Shown here piece by piece: positions 10,844 to 22,767 of a stretch of 64,000 nucleotides of DNA (its first letter is position 1; every line of letters starts with the position of its first letter). A program made the position numbers and the translations under genes. The stretch spans positions 9,486,001 through 9,550,000 of the forward strand of contig OZ059897.1 in the NCBI GenBank assembly GCA_964057225.1, written 5' to 3'. The stretch comes from Auanema rhodensis. Lineage: Eukaryota > Nematoda > Chromadorea > Rhabditida > Rhabditidae. The notes beneath the pieces were generated by a model. That model was not told the origin of the DNA. It was given only the letters and a program-made list of their open reading frames with translations, and made no database searches.

Positions 10844-10893
10844 GCCCGGTTAGCTCAGTCGGTAGAGCACCAGACTCTTAATCTGGCTGTCGC
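10844..10893 (+). pseudogene. truncated tRNA-Lys(CUU), positions 1-50
   Basis: The gene stops after tRNA position 50 and runs straight into spacer sequence beginning CTGATTTCACC. The missing 269 bp comprise the T arm, B box, 3' acceptor strand, terminators and most of the spacer. The next tRNA starts 135 nt later instead of 404. Box A is kept but box B is gone, so it should be silent. Leader ACAATATT. Confidence 0.95.
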
Positions 10894-10978
10894 CTGATTT
10901 CACCTGCATAAAGATCCAGTAGAAAATTACCTTTTGCTCTGAACATCTAAATGATTCAATACAATATCAGAAATCACA
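10844..10978 (+). repeat. 135-bp short unit
   Basis: A 404-bp unit with an internal 269-bp deletion joining tRNA position 50 to spacer CTGATTTC. I see no microhomology at the join. The same join appears at five other places in the window. Confidence 0.95.
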
Positions 10979-11051
10979 GCCCGGTTAGCTCAGTCGGTAG
11001 AGCACCAGACTCTTAATCTGGCTGTCGCGGGTTCGAGCCCCGCATCGGGCT
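10979..11051 (+). tRNA. tRNA-Lys(CUU) copy 27
   Basis: Leader ACAATATC, trailer GAGATTTACC: the proximal T4 is broken by an A, leaving the second T4. Confidence 0.96.
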
Positions 11052-11382
11052 TTGAGATTTACCTTTTATTTGAAATTATAACGTTTATTTTGAAAATTTA
11101 TTCCTAACCTCTTTCTGATCAGATAGATTTCTGTAGATGTAACATTGTTTCAGTTCTTAGAACTCTGTTTAAGTGTTTTCAAACTTTGTATAGATAACAA
11201 GAAAAATGAAATGATAGAGATAGAACACTTCTAAGATCTTGATCCAAGGTTTTTCTGACGGACTGATCCATTAGAACCAAAGATTACAAGAATTGTTCTG
11301 ATTTCACCTGCATAAAGATCCAGTAGAAAATTACCTTTTGCTCTGAACATCTAAATGATTCAATACAATATCAGAAATCACA

Positions 11383-11455
11383 GCCCGGTTAGCTCAGTCG
11401 GTAGAGCACCAGACTCTTAATCTGGCTGTCGCGGGTTCGAGCCCCGCATCGGGCT
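11383..11455 (+). tRNA. tRNA-Lys(CUU) copy 28
   Basis: Leader ACAATATC, trailer AAGTTTTACC. Confidence 0.96.
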
Positions 11456-11786
11456 TTAAGTTTTACCTTTTATTTGAAATTATAACGTTTATTTTGAAAA
11501 TTTATTCCTAACCTCTTTCTGATCAGATAGAATTCTGTAGATGTAACATTGTTTCAGTTCTTAGAACTCTGTTTAAGTGTTTTCAAACTTTGTAAAGATA
11601 CCAAGAAAAATGAAATGATAGAGATAGAACACTTCTAAGATCTTGATCCAAGGTTTTTCTGACGGACTGATCCATTAGAACCAAAGATTACAAGAATTAT
11701 TCTGATTTCACCTGCATAAAGATCCAGTAGAAAATTACCTTTTGCTCTGAACATCTAAATGATTCAATACAATATCAGAAATCACA

Positions 11787-11859
11787 GCCCGGTTAGCTCA
11801 GTCGGTAGAGCACCAGACTCTTAATCTGGCTGTCGCGGGTTCGAGCCCCGCATCGGGCT
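11787..11859 (+). tRNA. tRNA-Lys(CUU) copy 29
   Basis: Leader ACAATATC, trailer GAGTTTTACC. Confidence 0.96.
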
Positions 11860-12190
11860 TTGAGTTTTACCTTTTATTTGAAATTATAACGTTTATTTTG
11901 AAAATTTATTCCTAACCTCTTTCTGATCAGATAGATTTCTGTAGATGTAACATTGTTTCAGTTCTTAGAACTCTGTTTAAGTGTTTTCAAACTTTGTATA
12001 GATAACAAGAAAAATGAAATGATAGAGATAGAACACTTCTGAGATCTTGATCCAAGGTTTTTCTGACGGACTGATCCCTTAGAACCAAAGATTACAAGAA
12101 TTATTCTGATTTCATCTGCATAAAGATCCAGTAGAAAATTACCTTTTGCTCTGAACATCTAAATGATTCAATAGAATATCAGAAATCACA

Positions 12191-12263
12191 GCCCGGTTAG
12201 CTCAGTCGGTAGAGCACCAGACTCTTAATCTGGCTGTCGCGGGTTCGAGCCCCGCATCGGGCT
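12191..12263 (+). tRNA. tRNA-Lys(CUU) copy 30
   Basis: Leader AGAATATC, trailer GAGTTTTACC. Confidence 0.96.
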
Positions 12264-12594
12264 TTGAGTTTTACCTTTTATTTGAAATTATAACGTTTAT
12301 TTTGAAAATTTATTCCTAACCTCTTTCTGATCAGATAGAATTCTGTAGATGTAACATTGTTTCAGTTCTTAGAACTCTGTTTAAGTGTTTTCAAACTTTG
12401 TATAGATAACAAGAAAAATGAAATGATAGAGATAGAACACTTCTGAGATCTTGATCCAAGGTTTTTCTGACGGACTGATCCATTAGAACCAAAGATTACA
12501 AGAATTATTCTGATTTCACCTGCATAAAGATCCAGTAGAAAATTACCTTTTCCTCTGAACATCTAAATGATTCAATACAATATCAGAAATCACA

Positions 12595-12667
12595 GCCCGG
12601 TTAGCTCAGTCGGTAGAGCACCAGACTCTTAATCTGGCTGTCGCGGGTTCGAGCCCCGCATCGGGCT
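12595..12667 (+). tRNA. tRNA-Lys(CUU) copy 31
   Basis: Leader ACAATATC, trailer AAGTTTTACC. Confidence 0.96.
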
Positions 12668-12998
12668 TTAAGTTTTACCTTTTATTTGAAATTATAACGT
12701 TTATTTTGAAAATTTATTCCTAACCTCTTTCTGATCAGATAGATTTCTGTAGATGTAACATTGTTTCAGTTCTTAGAACTCTGTTTAAGTGTTTTCAAAC
12801 TTTGTATAGATAACAAGAAAAATGAAATGATAGAGATAGAACACTTCTGAGATCTTGATCCAAGGTTTTTCTGACGGACTGATCCATTAGAACCAAAGAT
12901 TACAAGAATTATTCTGATTTCACCTGCATAAAGATCCAGTAGAAAATTACCTTTTCCTCTGAACATCTAAATGATTCAATACAATATCAGAAATCACA

Positions 12999-13071
12999 GC
13001 CCGGTTAGCTCAGTCGGTAGAGCACCAGACTCTTAATCTGGCTGTCGCGGGTTCGAGCCCCGCATCGGGCT
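12999..13071 (+). tRNA. tRNA-Lys(CUU) copy 32
   Basis: Leader ACAATATC, trailer AAGTTTTACC. Confidence 0.96.
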
Positions 13072-13402
13072 TTAAGTTTTACCTTTTATTTGAAATTATA
13101 ACGTTTATTTTGAAAATTTATTCCTAACCTCTTTCTGATCAGATAGATTTCTGTAGATGTAACATTGTTTCAGTTCTTAGAACTCTGTTTAAGTGTTTTC
13201 AAACTTTGTATAGATACCAAGAAAAATGAAATGATAGAGATAGAACACTTCTAAGATCTTGATCCAAGGTTTTTCTGACGGACTGATCCATTAGAACCAA
13301 AGATTACAAGAATTATTCTGATTTCACCTGCATAAAGATCCAGTAGAAAATTACCTTTTCCTCTGAACATCTAAATGATTCAATACAATATCAGAAATCA
13401 CA

Positions 13403-13475
13403 GCCCGGTTAGCTCAGTCGGTAGAGCACCAGACTCTTAATCTGGCTGTCGCGGGTTCGAGCCCCGCATCGGGCT
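13403..13475 (+). tRNA. tRNA-Lys(CUU) copy 33
   Basis: Leader ACAATATC, trailer AAGTTTTACC. Confidence 0.96.
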
Positions 13476-13806
13476 TTAAGTTTTACCTTTTATTTGAAAT
13501 TATAACGTTTATTTTGAAAATTTATTCCTAACCTCTTTCTGATCAGATAGATTTCTGTAGATGTAACATTGTTTCAGTTCTTAGAACTCTGTTTAAGTGT
13601 TTTCAAACTTTGTATAGATAACAAGAAAAATGAAATGATAGAGATAGAACACTTCTGAGATCTTGATCCAAGGTTTTTTTGACGGACTGATCCATTAGAA
13701 CCAAATATTACAAGAATTATTCTGATTTCATCTGCATAAAGATCCAGTAGAAAATTACCTTTTGCTCTGAACATCTAAATGATTCAATAGAATATCAGAA
13801 ATCACA

Positions 13807-13879
13807 GCCCGGTTAGCTCAGTCGGTAGAGCACCAGACTCTTAATCTGGCTGTCGCGGGTTCGAGCCCCGCATCGGGCT
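13807..13879 (+). tRNA. tRNA-Lys(CUU) copy 34
   Basis: Leader AGAATATC, trailer AAGTTTTACC. Confidence 0.96.
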
Positions 13880-14210
13880 TTAAGTTTTACCTTTTATTTG
13901 AAATTATAACGTTTATTTTGAAAATTTATTCCTCACCTCTTTCTGATCAGATAGAATTCTGTAGATGTAACATTGTTTCAGTTCTTAGAACTCTGTTTAA
14001 GTGTTTTCAAACTTTGTATAGATAACAAGAAAAATGAAATGATAGAGATAGAACACTTCTGAGATCTTGATCCAAGGTTTTTCTGACGGACTGATCCATT
14101 AGAACCAAATATTACAAGAATTATTCTGATTTCACCTGCATAAAGATCCAGTAGAAAATTACCTTTTGCTCTGAACATCTAAATGATTCAATACAATATC
14201 AGAAATCACA

Positions 14211-14283
14211 GCCCGGTTAGCTCAGTCGGTAGAGCACCAGACTCTTAATCTGGCTGTCGCGGGTTCGAGCCCCGCATCGGGCT
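14211..14283 (+). tRNA. tRNA-Lys(CUU) copy 35
   Basis: Leader ACAATATC, trailer AAGTTTTACC. Confidence 0.96.
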
Positions 14284-14614
14284 TTAAGTTTTACCTTTTA
14301 TTTGAAATTATAACGTTTATTTTGAAAATTTATTCCTAACCTCTTTCTGATCAGATAGAATTCTGTAGATGTAACATTGTTTCAGTTCTTAGAACTCTGT
14401 TTAAGTGTTTTCAAACTTTGTATAGATACCAAGAAAAATGAAATGATAGAGATAGAACACTTCTAAGATCTTGATCCAAGGTTTTTCTGACGGACTGATC
14501 CATTAGAACCAAAGATTACAAGAATTATTCTGATTTCCCCTGCATAAAGATCCAGTAGAAAATTACCTTTTGCTCTGAACATCTAAATGATTCAATACAA
14601 TATCAGAAATCACA

Positions 14615-14687
14615 GCCCGGTTAGCTCAGTCGGTAGAGCACCAGACTCTTAATCTGGCTGTCGCGGGTTCGAGCCCCGCATCGGGCT
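14615..14687 (+). tRNA. tRNA-Lys(CUU) copy 36
   Basis: Leader ACAATATC, trailer AAGTTTTACC. Confidence 0.96.
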
Positions 14688-15018
14688 TTAAGTTTTACCT
14701 TTTATTTGAAATTATAACGTTTATTTTGAAAATTTATTCCTAACCTCTTTCTGATCAGATAGAATTCTGTAGATGTAACATTGTTTCAGTTCTTAGAACT
14801 CTGTTTAAGTGTTTTCAAACTTTGTATAGATACCAAGAAAAATGAAATGATAGAGATAGAACACTTCTAAGATCTTGATCCAAGGTTTTTCTGACGGACT
14901 GATCCATTAGAACCAAAGATTACAAGAATTATTCTGATTTCACCTGCATAAAGATCCAGTAGAAAATTACCTTTTGCTCTGAACATCTAAATGATTCAAT
15001 ACAATATCAGAAATCACA

Positions 15019-15091
15019 GCCCGGTTAGCTCAGTCGGTAGAGCACCAGACTCTTAATCTGGCTGTCGCGGGTTCGAGCCCCGCATCGGGCT
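15019..15091 (+). tRNA. tRNA-Lys(CUU) copy 37
   Basis: Leader ACAATATC, trailer GAGTTTAACC (no proximal T4). Confidence 0.96.
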
Positions 15092-15422
15092 TTGAGTTTA
15101 ACCTTTTATTTGAAATTATAACGTTTATTTTGAAAATTTATTCCTAACCTCTTTCTGATCAGATAGATTTCTGTAGATGTAACATTGTTTCAGTTCTTAG
15201 AACTCTGTTTAAGTGTTTTCAAACTTTGTATAGATAACAAGAAAAATGAAATGATAGAGATAGAACACTTCTGAGATCTTGATCCAAGGTTTTTCTGACG
15301 GACTGATCCATTAGAACCAAATATTACAAGAATTATTCTGATTTCATCTGCATAAAGATCCAGTAGAAAATTACCTTTTGCTCTGAACATCTAAATGATT
15401 CAATAGAATATCAGAAATCACA

Positions 15423-15495
15423 GCCCGGTTAGCTCAGTCGGTAGAGCACCAGACTCTTAATCTGGCTGTCGCGGGTTCGAGCCCCGCATCGGGCT
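15423..15495 (+). tRNA. tRNA-Lys(CUU) copy 38
   Basis: Leader AGAATATC, trailer GAGTTTTACC. Confidence 0.96.
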
Positions 15496-15826
15496 TTGAG
15501 TTTTACCTTTTATTTGAAATTATAACGTTTATTTTGAAAATTTATTCCTAACCTCTTTCTGATCAGATAGATTTCTGTAGATGTAACATTGTTTCAGTTC
15601 TTAGAACTCTGTTTAAGTGTTTTCAAACTTTGTATAGATAACAAGAAAAATGAAATGATAGAGATAGAACACTTCTGAGATCTTGATCCAAGGTTTTTCT
15701 GACGGACTGATCCATTAGAACCAAATATTACAAGAATTATTCTGATTTCATCTGCATAAAGATCCAGTAGAAAATTACCTTTTGCTCTGAACATCTAAAT
15801 GATTCAATACAATATCAGAAATCACA

Positions 15827-15899
15827 GCCCGGTTAGCTCAGTCGGTAGAGCACCAGACTCTTAATCTGGCTGTCGCGGGTTCGAGCCCCGCATCGGGCT
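15827..15899 (+). tRNA. tRNA-Lys(CUU) copy 39
   Basis: Leader ACAATATC, trailer GAGTTTTACC. Confidence 0.96.
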
Positions 15900-16230
15900 T
15901 TGAGTTTTACCTTTTATTTGAAATTATAACGTTTATTTTGAAAATTTATTCCTAACCTCTTTCTGATCAGATAGATTTCTGTAGATGTAACATTGTTTCA
16001 GTTCTTAGAACTCTGTTTAAGTGTTTTCAAACTTTGTATAGATAACAAGAAAAATGAAATGATAGAGATAGAACACTTCTGAGATCTTGATCCAAGGTTT
16101 TTCTGACGGACTGATCCATTAGAACCAAATATTACAAGAATTATTCTGATTTCATCTGCATAAAGATCCAGTAGAAAATTACCTTTTGCTCTGAACATCT
16201 AAATGATTCAATACAATATCAGAAATCACA

Positions 16231-16303
16231 GCCCGGTTAGCTCAGTCGGTAGAGCACCAGACTCTTAATCTGGCTGTCGCGGGTTCGAGCCCCGCATCGG
16301 GCT
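16231..16303 (+). tRNA. tRNA-Lys(CUU) copy 40
   Basis: Leader ACAATATC, trailer GAGTTTCACC: a C breaks the proximal T4. Confidence 0.96.
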
Positions 16304-16634
16304 TTGAGTTTCACCTTTTATTTGAAATTATAACGTTTATTTTGAAAATTTATTCCTAACCTCTTTCTGATCAGATAGATTTCTGTAGATGTAACATTGT
16401 TTCAGTTCTTAGAACTCTGTTTAAGTGTTTTCAAACTTTGTATAGATAACAAGAAAAATGAAATGATAGAGATAGAACACTTCTGAGATCTTGATCCAAG
16501 GTTTTTCTGACGGACTGATCCATTAGAACCAAATATTACAAGAATTATTCTGATTTCATCTGCATAAAGATCCAGTAGAAAATTACCTTTTGCTCTGAAC
16601 ATCTAAATGATTCAATAGAATATCAGAAATCACA

Positions 16635-16707
16635 GCCCGGTTAGCTCAGTCGGTAGAGCACCAGACTCTTAATCTGGCTGTCGCGGGTTCGAGCCCCGCA
16701 TCGGGCT
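16635..16707 (+). tRNA. tRNA-Lys(CUU) copy 41
   Basis: Leader AGAATATC, trailer AAGTTTTACC. Confidence 0.96.
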
Positions 16708-17038
16708 TTAAGTTTTACCTTTTATTTGAAATTATAACGTTTATTTTGAAAATTTATTCCTAACCTCTTTCTGATCAGATAGAATTCTGTAGATGTAACA
16801 TTGTTTCAGTTCTTAGAACTCTGTTTAAGTGTTTTCAAACTTTGTATAGATAACAAGAAAAATGAAATGATAGAGATAGAACACTTCTGAGATCTTGATC
16901 CAAGGTTTTTTTGACGGACTGATCCATTAGAACCAAAGATTACAAGAATTATTCTGATTTCATCTGCATAAAGATCCAGTAGAAAATTACCTTTTGCTCT
17001 GAACATCTAAATGATTCAATACAATATCAGAAATCACA

Positions 17039-17111
17039 GCCCGGTTAGCTCAGTCGGTAGAGCACCAGACTCTTAATCTGGCTGTCGCGGGTTCGAGCCC
17101 CGCATCGGGCT
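17039..17111 (+). tRNA. tRNA-Lys(CUU) copy 42
   Basis: Leader ACAATATC, trailer GAGTTTTACC. Confidence 0.96.
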
Positions 17112-17442
17112 TTGAGTTTTACCTTTTATTTGAAATTATAACGTTTATTTTGAAAATTTATTCCTAACCTCTATCTGATCAGATAGATTTCTGTAGATGT
17201 AACATTGTTTCAGTTCTTAGAACTCTGTTTAAGTGTTTTCAAACTTTGTATAGATAACAAGAAAAATGAAATGATAGAGATAGAACACTTCTGAGATCTT
17301 GATCCAAGGTTTTTTTGACGGACTGATCCCTTAGAACCAAAGATTACAAGAATTATTCTGATTTCATCTGCATAAAGATCCAGTAGAAAATTACCTTTTG
17401 CTCTGAACATCTAAATGATTCAATACAATATCAGAAATCACA

Positions 17443-17515
17443 GCCCGGTTAGCTCAGTCGGTAGAGCACCAGACTCTTAATCTGGCTGTCGCGGGTTCGA
17501 GCCCCGCATCGGGCT
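17443..17515 (+). tRNA. tRNA-Lys(CUU) copy 43
   Basis: Leader ACAATATC, trailer GAGTTTTACC. Confidence 0.96.
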
Positions 17516-17846
17516 TTGAGTTTTACCTTTTATTTGAAATTATAACGTTTATTTTGAAAATTTATTCCTAACCTCTTTCTGATCAGATAGAATTCTGTAG
17601 ATGTAACATTGTTTCAGTTCTTAGAACTCTGTTTAAGTGTTTTCAAACTTTGTATAGATAACAAGAAAAATGAAATGATAGAGATAGAACACTTCTGAGA
17701 TCTTGATCCAAGGTTTTTTTGACGGACTGATCCATTAGAACCAAAGATTACAAGAATTATTCTGATTTCATCTGCATAAAGATCCAGTAGAAAATTACCT
17801 TTTGCTCTGAACATCTAAATGATTCAATACAATATCAGAAATCACA

Positions 17847-17919
17847 GCCCGGTTAGCTCAGTCGGTAGAGCACCAGACTCTTAATCTGGCTGTCGCGGGT
17901 TCGAGCCCCGCATCGGGCT
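17847..17919 (+). tRNA. tRNA-Lys(CUU) copy 44
   Basis: Leader ACAATATC, trailer GAGTTTTACC. Confidence 0.96.
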
Positions 17920-18250
17920 TTGAGTTTTACCTTTTATTTGAAATTAGAACGTTTATTTTGAAAATTTATTCCTAACCTCTTTCTGATCAGATAGATTTCT
18001 GTAGATGTAACATTGTTTCAGTTCTTAGAACTCTGTTTAAGTGTTTTCAAACTTTGTATAGATAACAAGAAAAATGAAATGATAGAGATAGAACACTTCT
18101 GAGATCTTGATCCAAGGTTTTTCTGACGGACTGATCCATTAGAACCAAATATTACAAGAATTATTCTGATTTCATCTGCATAAAGATCCAGTAGAAAATT
18201 ACCTTTTGCTCTGAACATCTAAATGATTCAATAGAATATCCGAAATCACA

Positions 18251-18323
18251 GCCCGGTTAGCTCAGTCGGTAGAGCACCAGACTCTTAATCTGGCTGTCGC
18301 GGGTTCGAGCCCCGCATCGGGCT
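18251..18323 (+). tRNA. tRNA-Lys(CUU) copy 45
   Basis: Leader AGAATATC followed by CGAAATC instead of AGAAATC; trailer AAGTTTTACC. Shares this leader change with the copy at 19059. Confidence 0.96.
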
Positions 18324-18654
18324 TTAAGTTTTACCTTTTATTTGAAATTATAACGTTTATTTTGAAAATTTATTCCTAACCTCTTTCTGATCAGATAGAA
18401 TTCTGTAGATGTAACATTGTTTCAGTTCTTAGAACTCTGTTTAAGTGTTTTCAAACTTTGTATAGATAACAAGAAAAATGAAATGATAGAGATAGAACAC
18501 TTCTGAGATCTTGATCCAAGGTTTTTCTGACGGACTGATCCATTAGAACCAAATATTACAAGAATTATTCTGATTTCATCTGCATAAAGATCCAGTAGAA
18601 AATTACCTTTTGCTCTGAACATCTAAATGATTCAATAGAATATCAGAAATCACA

Positions 18655-18727
18655 GCCCGGTTAGCTCAGTCGGTAGAGCACCAGACTCTTAATCTGGCTG
18701 TCGCGGGTTCGAGCCCCGCATCGGGCT
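18655..18727 (+). tRNA. tRNA-Lys(CUU) copy 46
   Basis: Leader AGAATATC, trailer GAGTTTTACC. Confidence 0.96.
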
Positions 18728-19058
18728 TTGAGTTTTACCTTTTATTTGAAATTATAACGTTTATTTTGAAAATTTATTCCTAACCTCTTTCTGATCAGAT
18801 AGATTTCTGTAGATGTAACATTGTTTCAGTTCTTAGAACTCTGTTTAAGTGTTTTCAAACTTTGTATAGATAACAAGAAAAATGAAATGATAGAGATAGA
18901 ACACTTCTGAGATCTTGATCCAAGGTTTTTCTGACGGACTGATCCATTAGAACCAAATATTACAAGAATTATTCTGATTTCATCTGCATAAAGATCCAGT
19001 AGAAAATTACCTTTTGCTCTGAACATCTAAATGATTCAATAGAATATCCGAAATCACA

Positions 19059-19131
19059 GCCCGGTTAGCTCAGTCGGTAGAGCACCAGACTCTTAATCTG
19101 GCTGTCGCGGGTTCGAGCCCCGCATCGGGCT
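19059..19131 (+). tRNA. tRNA-Lys(CUU) copy 47
   Basis: Leader AGAATATC followed by CGAAATC, as at 18251 (two units away); trailer AAGTTTTACC. Confidence 0.96.
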
Positions 19132-19462
19132 TTAAGTTTTACCTTTTATTTGAAATTATAACGTTTATTTTGAAAATTTATTCCTAACCTCTTTCTGATC
19201 AGATAGAATTCTGTAGATGTAACATTGTTTCAGTTCTTAGAACTCTGTTTAAGTGTTTTCAAACTTTGTATAGATAACAAGAAAAATGAAATGATAGAGA
19301 TAGAACACTTCTGAGATCTTGATCCAAGGTTTTTCTGACGGACTGATCCATTAGAACCAAATATTACAAGAATTATTCTGATTTCATCTGCATAAAGATC
19401 CAGTAGAAAATTACCTTTTGCTCTGAACATCTAAATGATTCAATAGAATATCAGAAATCACA

Positions 19463-19535
19463 GCCCGGTTAGCTCAGTCGGTAGAGCACCAGACTCTTAA
19501 TCTGGCTGTCGGGGGTTCGAGCCCCGCATCGGGCT
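19463..19535 (+). tRNA. tRNA-Lys(CUU) copy 48, C50G variant
   Basis: Base 19512 (position 50) is G, turning the C50-G64 pair of the T stem into G-G. The B box is intact, so it may be transcribed but fold poorly. The same change occurs two units later at 20271. Leader AGAATATC, trailer GAGTTTTACC. Confidence 0.88.
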
Positions 19536-19866
19536 TTGAGTTTTACCTTTTATTTGAAATTATAACGTTTATTTTGAAAATTTATTCCTAACCTCTTTCT
19601 GATCAGATAGAATTCTGTAGATGTAACATTGTTTCAGTTCTTAGAACTCTGTTTAAGTGTTTTCAAACTTTGTATAGATAACAAGAAAAATGAAATGATA
19701 GAGATAGAACACTTCTGAGATCTTGATCCAAGGTTTTTCTGACGGACTGATCCATTAGAACCAAATATTACAAGAATTATTCTGATTTCATCTGCATAAA
19801 GATCCAGTAGAAAATTACCTTTTGCTCTGAACATCTAAATGATTCAATACAATATCAGAAATCACA

Positions 19867-19939
19867 GCCCGGTTAGCTCAGTCGGTAGAGCACCAGACTC
19901 TTAATCTGGCTGTCGCGGGTTCGAGCCCCGCATCGGGCT
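19867..19939 (+). tRNA. tRNA-Lys(CUU) copy 49
   Basis: Leader ACAATATC, trailer GAGTTTTACC. Confidence 0.96.
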
Positions 19940-20270
19940 TTGAGTTTTACCTTTTATTTGAAATTATAACGTTTATTTTGAAAATTTATTCCTAACCTCT
20001 TTCTGATCAGATAGATTTCTGTAGATGTAACATTGTTTCAGTTCTTAGAACTCTGTTTAAGTGTTTTCAAACTTTGTATAGATAACAAGAAAAATGAAAT
20101 GATAGAGATAGAACACTTCTGAGATCTTGATCCAAGGTTTTTCTGACGGACTGATACATTAGAACCAAATATTACAAGAATTATTCTGATTTCATCTGCA
20201 TAAAGATCCAGTAGAAAATTACCTTTTGCTCTGAACATCTAAATGATTCAATAGAATATCAGAAATCACA

Positions 20271-20343
20271 GCCCGGTTAGCTCAGTCGGTAGAGCACCAG
20301 ACTCTTAATCTGGCTGTCGGGGGTTCGAGCCCCGCATCGGGCT
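20271..20343 (+). tRNA. tRNA-Lys(CUU) copy 50, C50G variant
   Basis: Base 20320 is G: the same T-stem mismatch as in the copy at 19463, the only damaging tRNA substitution that I saw shared by two full copies. Leader AGAATATC, trailer GAGTTTTACC. Confidence 0.88.
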
Positions 20344-20674
20344 TTGAGTTTTACCTTTTATTTGAAATTATAACGTTTATTTTGAAAATTTATTCCTAAC
20401 CTCTTTCTGATCAGATAGAATTCTGTAGATGTAACATTGTTTCAGTTCTTAGAACTCTGTTTAAGTGTTTTCAAACTTTGTATAGATAACAAGAAAAATG
20501 AAATGATAGAGATAGAACACTTCTGAGATCTTGATCCAAGGTTTTTCTGACGGACTGATCCATTAGAACCAAATATTACAAGAATTATTCTGATTTCATC
20601 TGCATAAAGATCCAGTAGAAAATTACCTTTTGCTCTGAACATCTAAATGATTCAATACAATATCAGAAATCACA

Positions 20675-20747
20675 GCCCGGTTAGCTCAGTCGGTAGAGCA
20701 CCAGACTCTTAATCTGGCTGTCGCGGGTTCGAGCCCCGCATCGGGCT
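20675..20747 (+). tRNA. tRNA-Lys(CUU) copy 51
   Basis: Leader ACAATATC, trailer GAGTTTTACC. Confidence 0.96.
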
Positions 20748-21078
20748 TTGAGTTTTACCTTTTATTTGAAATTATAACGTTTATTTTGAAAATTTATTCC
20801 TAACCTCTTTCTGATCAGATAGATTTCTGTAGATGTAACATTGTTTCAGTTCTTAGAACTCTGTTTAAGTGTTTTCAAACTTTGTATAGATAACAAGAAA
20901 AATGAAATGATAGAGATAGAACACTTCTGAGATCTTGATCCAAGGTTTTTCTGACGGACTGATCCATTAGAACCAAATATTACAAGAATTATTCTGATTT
21001 CATCTGCATAAAGATCCAGTAGAAAATTACCTTTTGCTCTGAACATCTAAATGATTCAATAGAATATCAGAAATCACA

Positions 21079-21151
21079 GCCCGGTTAGCTCAGTCGGTAG
21101 AGCACCAGACTCTTAATCTGGCTGTCGCGGGTTCGAGCCCCGCATCGGGCT
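21079..21151 (+). tRNA. tRNA-Lys(CUU) copy 52
   Basis: Leader AGAATATC, trailer AAGTTTTACC. Confidence 0.96.
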
Positions 21152-21482
21152 TTAAGTTTTACCTTTTATTTGAAATTATAACGTTTATTTTGAAAATTTA
21201 TTCCTAACCTCTTTCTGATCAGATAGAATTCTGTAGATGTAACATTGTTTCAGTTCTTAGAACTCTGTTTAAGTGTTTTCAAACTTTGTATAGATAACAA
21301 GAAAAATGAAATGATAGAGATAGAACACTTCTGAGATCTTGATCCAAGGTTTTTTTGACGGACTGATCCATTAGAACCAAAGATTACAAGAATTATTCTG
21401 ATTTCATCTGCATAAAGATCCAGTAGAAAATTACCTTTTGCTCTGAACATCTAAATGATTCAATACAATATCAGAAATCACA

Positions 21483-21555
21483 GCCCGGTTAGCTCAGTCG
21501 GTAGAGCACCAGACTCTTAATCTGGCTGTCGCGGGTTCGAGCCCCGCATCGGGCT
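21483..21555 (+). tRNA. tRNA-Lys(CUU) copy 53
   Basis: Leader ACAATATC, trailer GAGTTTTACC. Confidence 0.96.
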
Positions 21556-21886
21556 TTGAGTTTTACCTTTTATTTGAAATTATAACGTTTAATTTGAAAA
21601 TTTATTCCTAACCTCTTTCTGATCAGATAGATTTCTGTAGATGTAACATTGTTTCAGTTCTTAGAACTCTGTTTAAGTGTTTTCAAACTTTGTATAGATA
21701 ACAAGAAAAATGAAATGATAGAGATAGAACACTTCTGAGATCTTGATCCAAGGTTTTTTTGACGGACTGATCCATTAGAACCAAAGATTACAAGAATTAT
21801 TCTGATTTCATCTGCATAAAGATCCAGTAGAAAATTACCTTTTGCTCTGAACATCTAAATGATTCAATACAATATCAGAAATCACA

Positions 21887-21959
21887 GCCCGGTTAGCTCA
21901 GTCGGTAGAGCACCAGACTCTTAATCTGGCTGTCGCGGGTTCGAGCCCCGCATCGGGCT
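21887..21959 (+). tRNA. tRNA-Lys(CUU) copy 54
   Basis: Leader ACAATATC, trailer GAGTTTTACC. Confidence 0.96.
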
Positions 21960-22290
21960 TTGAGTTTTACCTTTTATTTGAAATTATAACGTTTATTTTG
22001 AAAATTTATTCCTAACCTCTTTCTGATCAGATAGATTTCTGTAGATGTAACATTGTTTCAGTTCTTAGAACTCTGTTTAAGTGTTTTCAAACTTTGTATA
22101 GATAACAAGAAAAATGAAATGATAGAGATAGAACACTTCTGAGATCTTGATCCAAGGTTTTTCTGACGGACTGATCCATTAGAACCAAATATTACAAGAA
22201 TTATTCTGATTTCATCTGCATAAAGATCCAGTAGAAAATTACCTTTTGCTCTGAACATCTAAATGATTCAATAGAATATCAGAAATCACA

Positions 22291-22363
22291 GCCCGGTTAG
22301 CTCAGTCGGTAGAGCACCAGACTCTTAATCTGGCTGTCGCGGGTTCGATCCCCGCATCGGGCT
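22291..22363 (+). tRNA. tRNA-Lys(CUU) copy 55, G59U variant (probably neutral)
   Basis: Base 22349 (position 59, T loop) is T. The B box becomes GGTTCGATCCC, which still fits the consensus, and no pair is lost. Leader AGAATATC, trailer AAGTTTTACC. Confidence 0.93.
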
Positions 22364-22694
22364 TTAAGTTTTACCTTTTATTTGAAATTATAACGTTTAT
22401 TTTGAAAATTTATTCCTAACCTCTTTCTGATCAGATAGAATTCTGTAGATGTAACATTGTTTCAGTTCTTAGAACTCTGTTTAAGTGTTTTCAAACTTTG
22501 TATAGATAACAAGAAAAATGAAATGATAGAGATAGAACACTTCTGAGATCTTGATCCAAGGTTTTTCTGACGGACTGATCCATTAGAACCAAATATTACA
22601 AGAATTATTCTGATTTCATCTGCATAAAGATCCAGTAGAAAATTACCTTTTGCTCTGAACATCTAAATGATTCAATAGAATATCAGAAATCACA

Positions 22695-22767
22695 GCCCGG
22701 TTAGCTCAGTCGGTAGAGCACCAGACTCTTAATCTGGCTGTCGCGGGTTCGAGCCCCGCATCGGGCT
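22695..22767 (+). tRNA. tRNA-Lys(CUU) copy 56
   Basis: Leader AGAATATC, trailer GAGTTTTACC. Confidence 0.96.
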
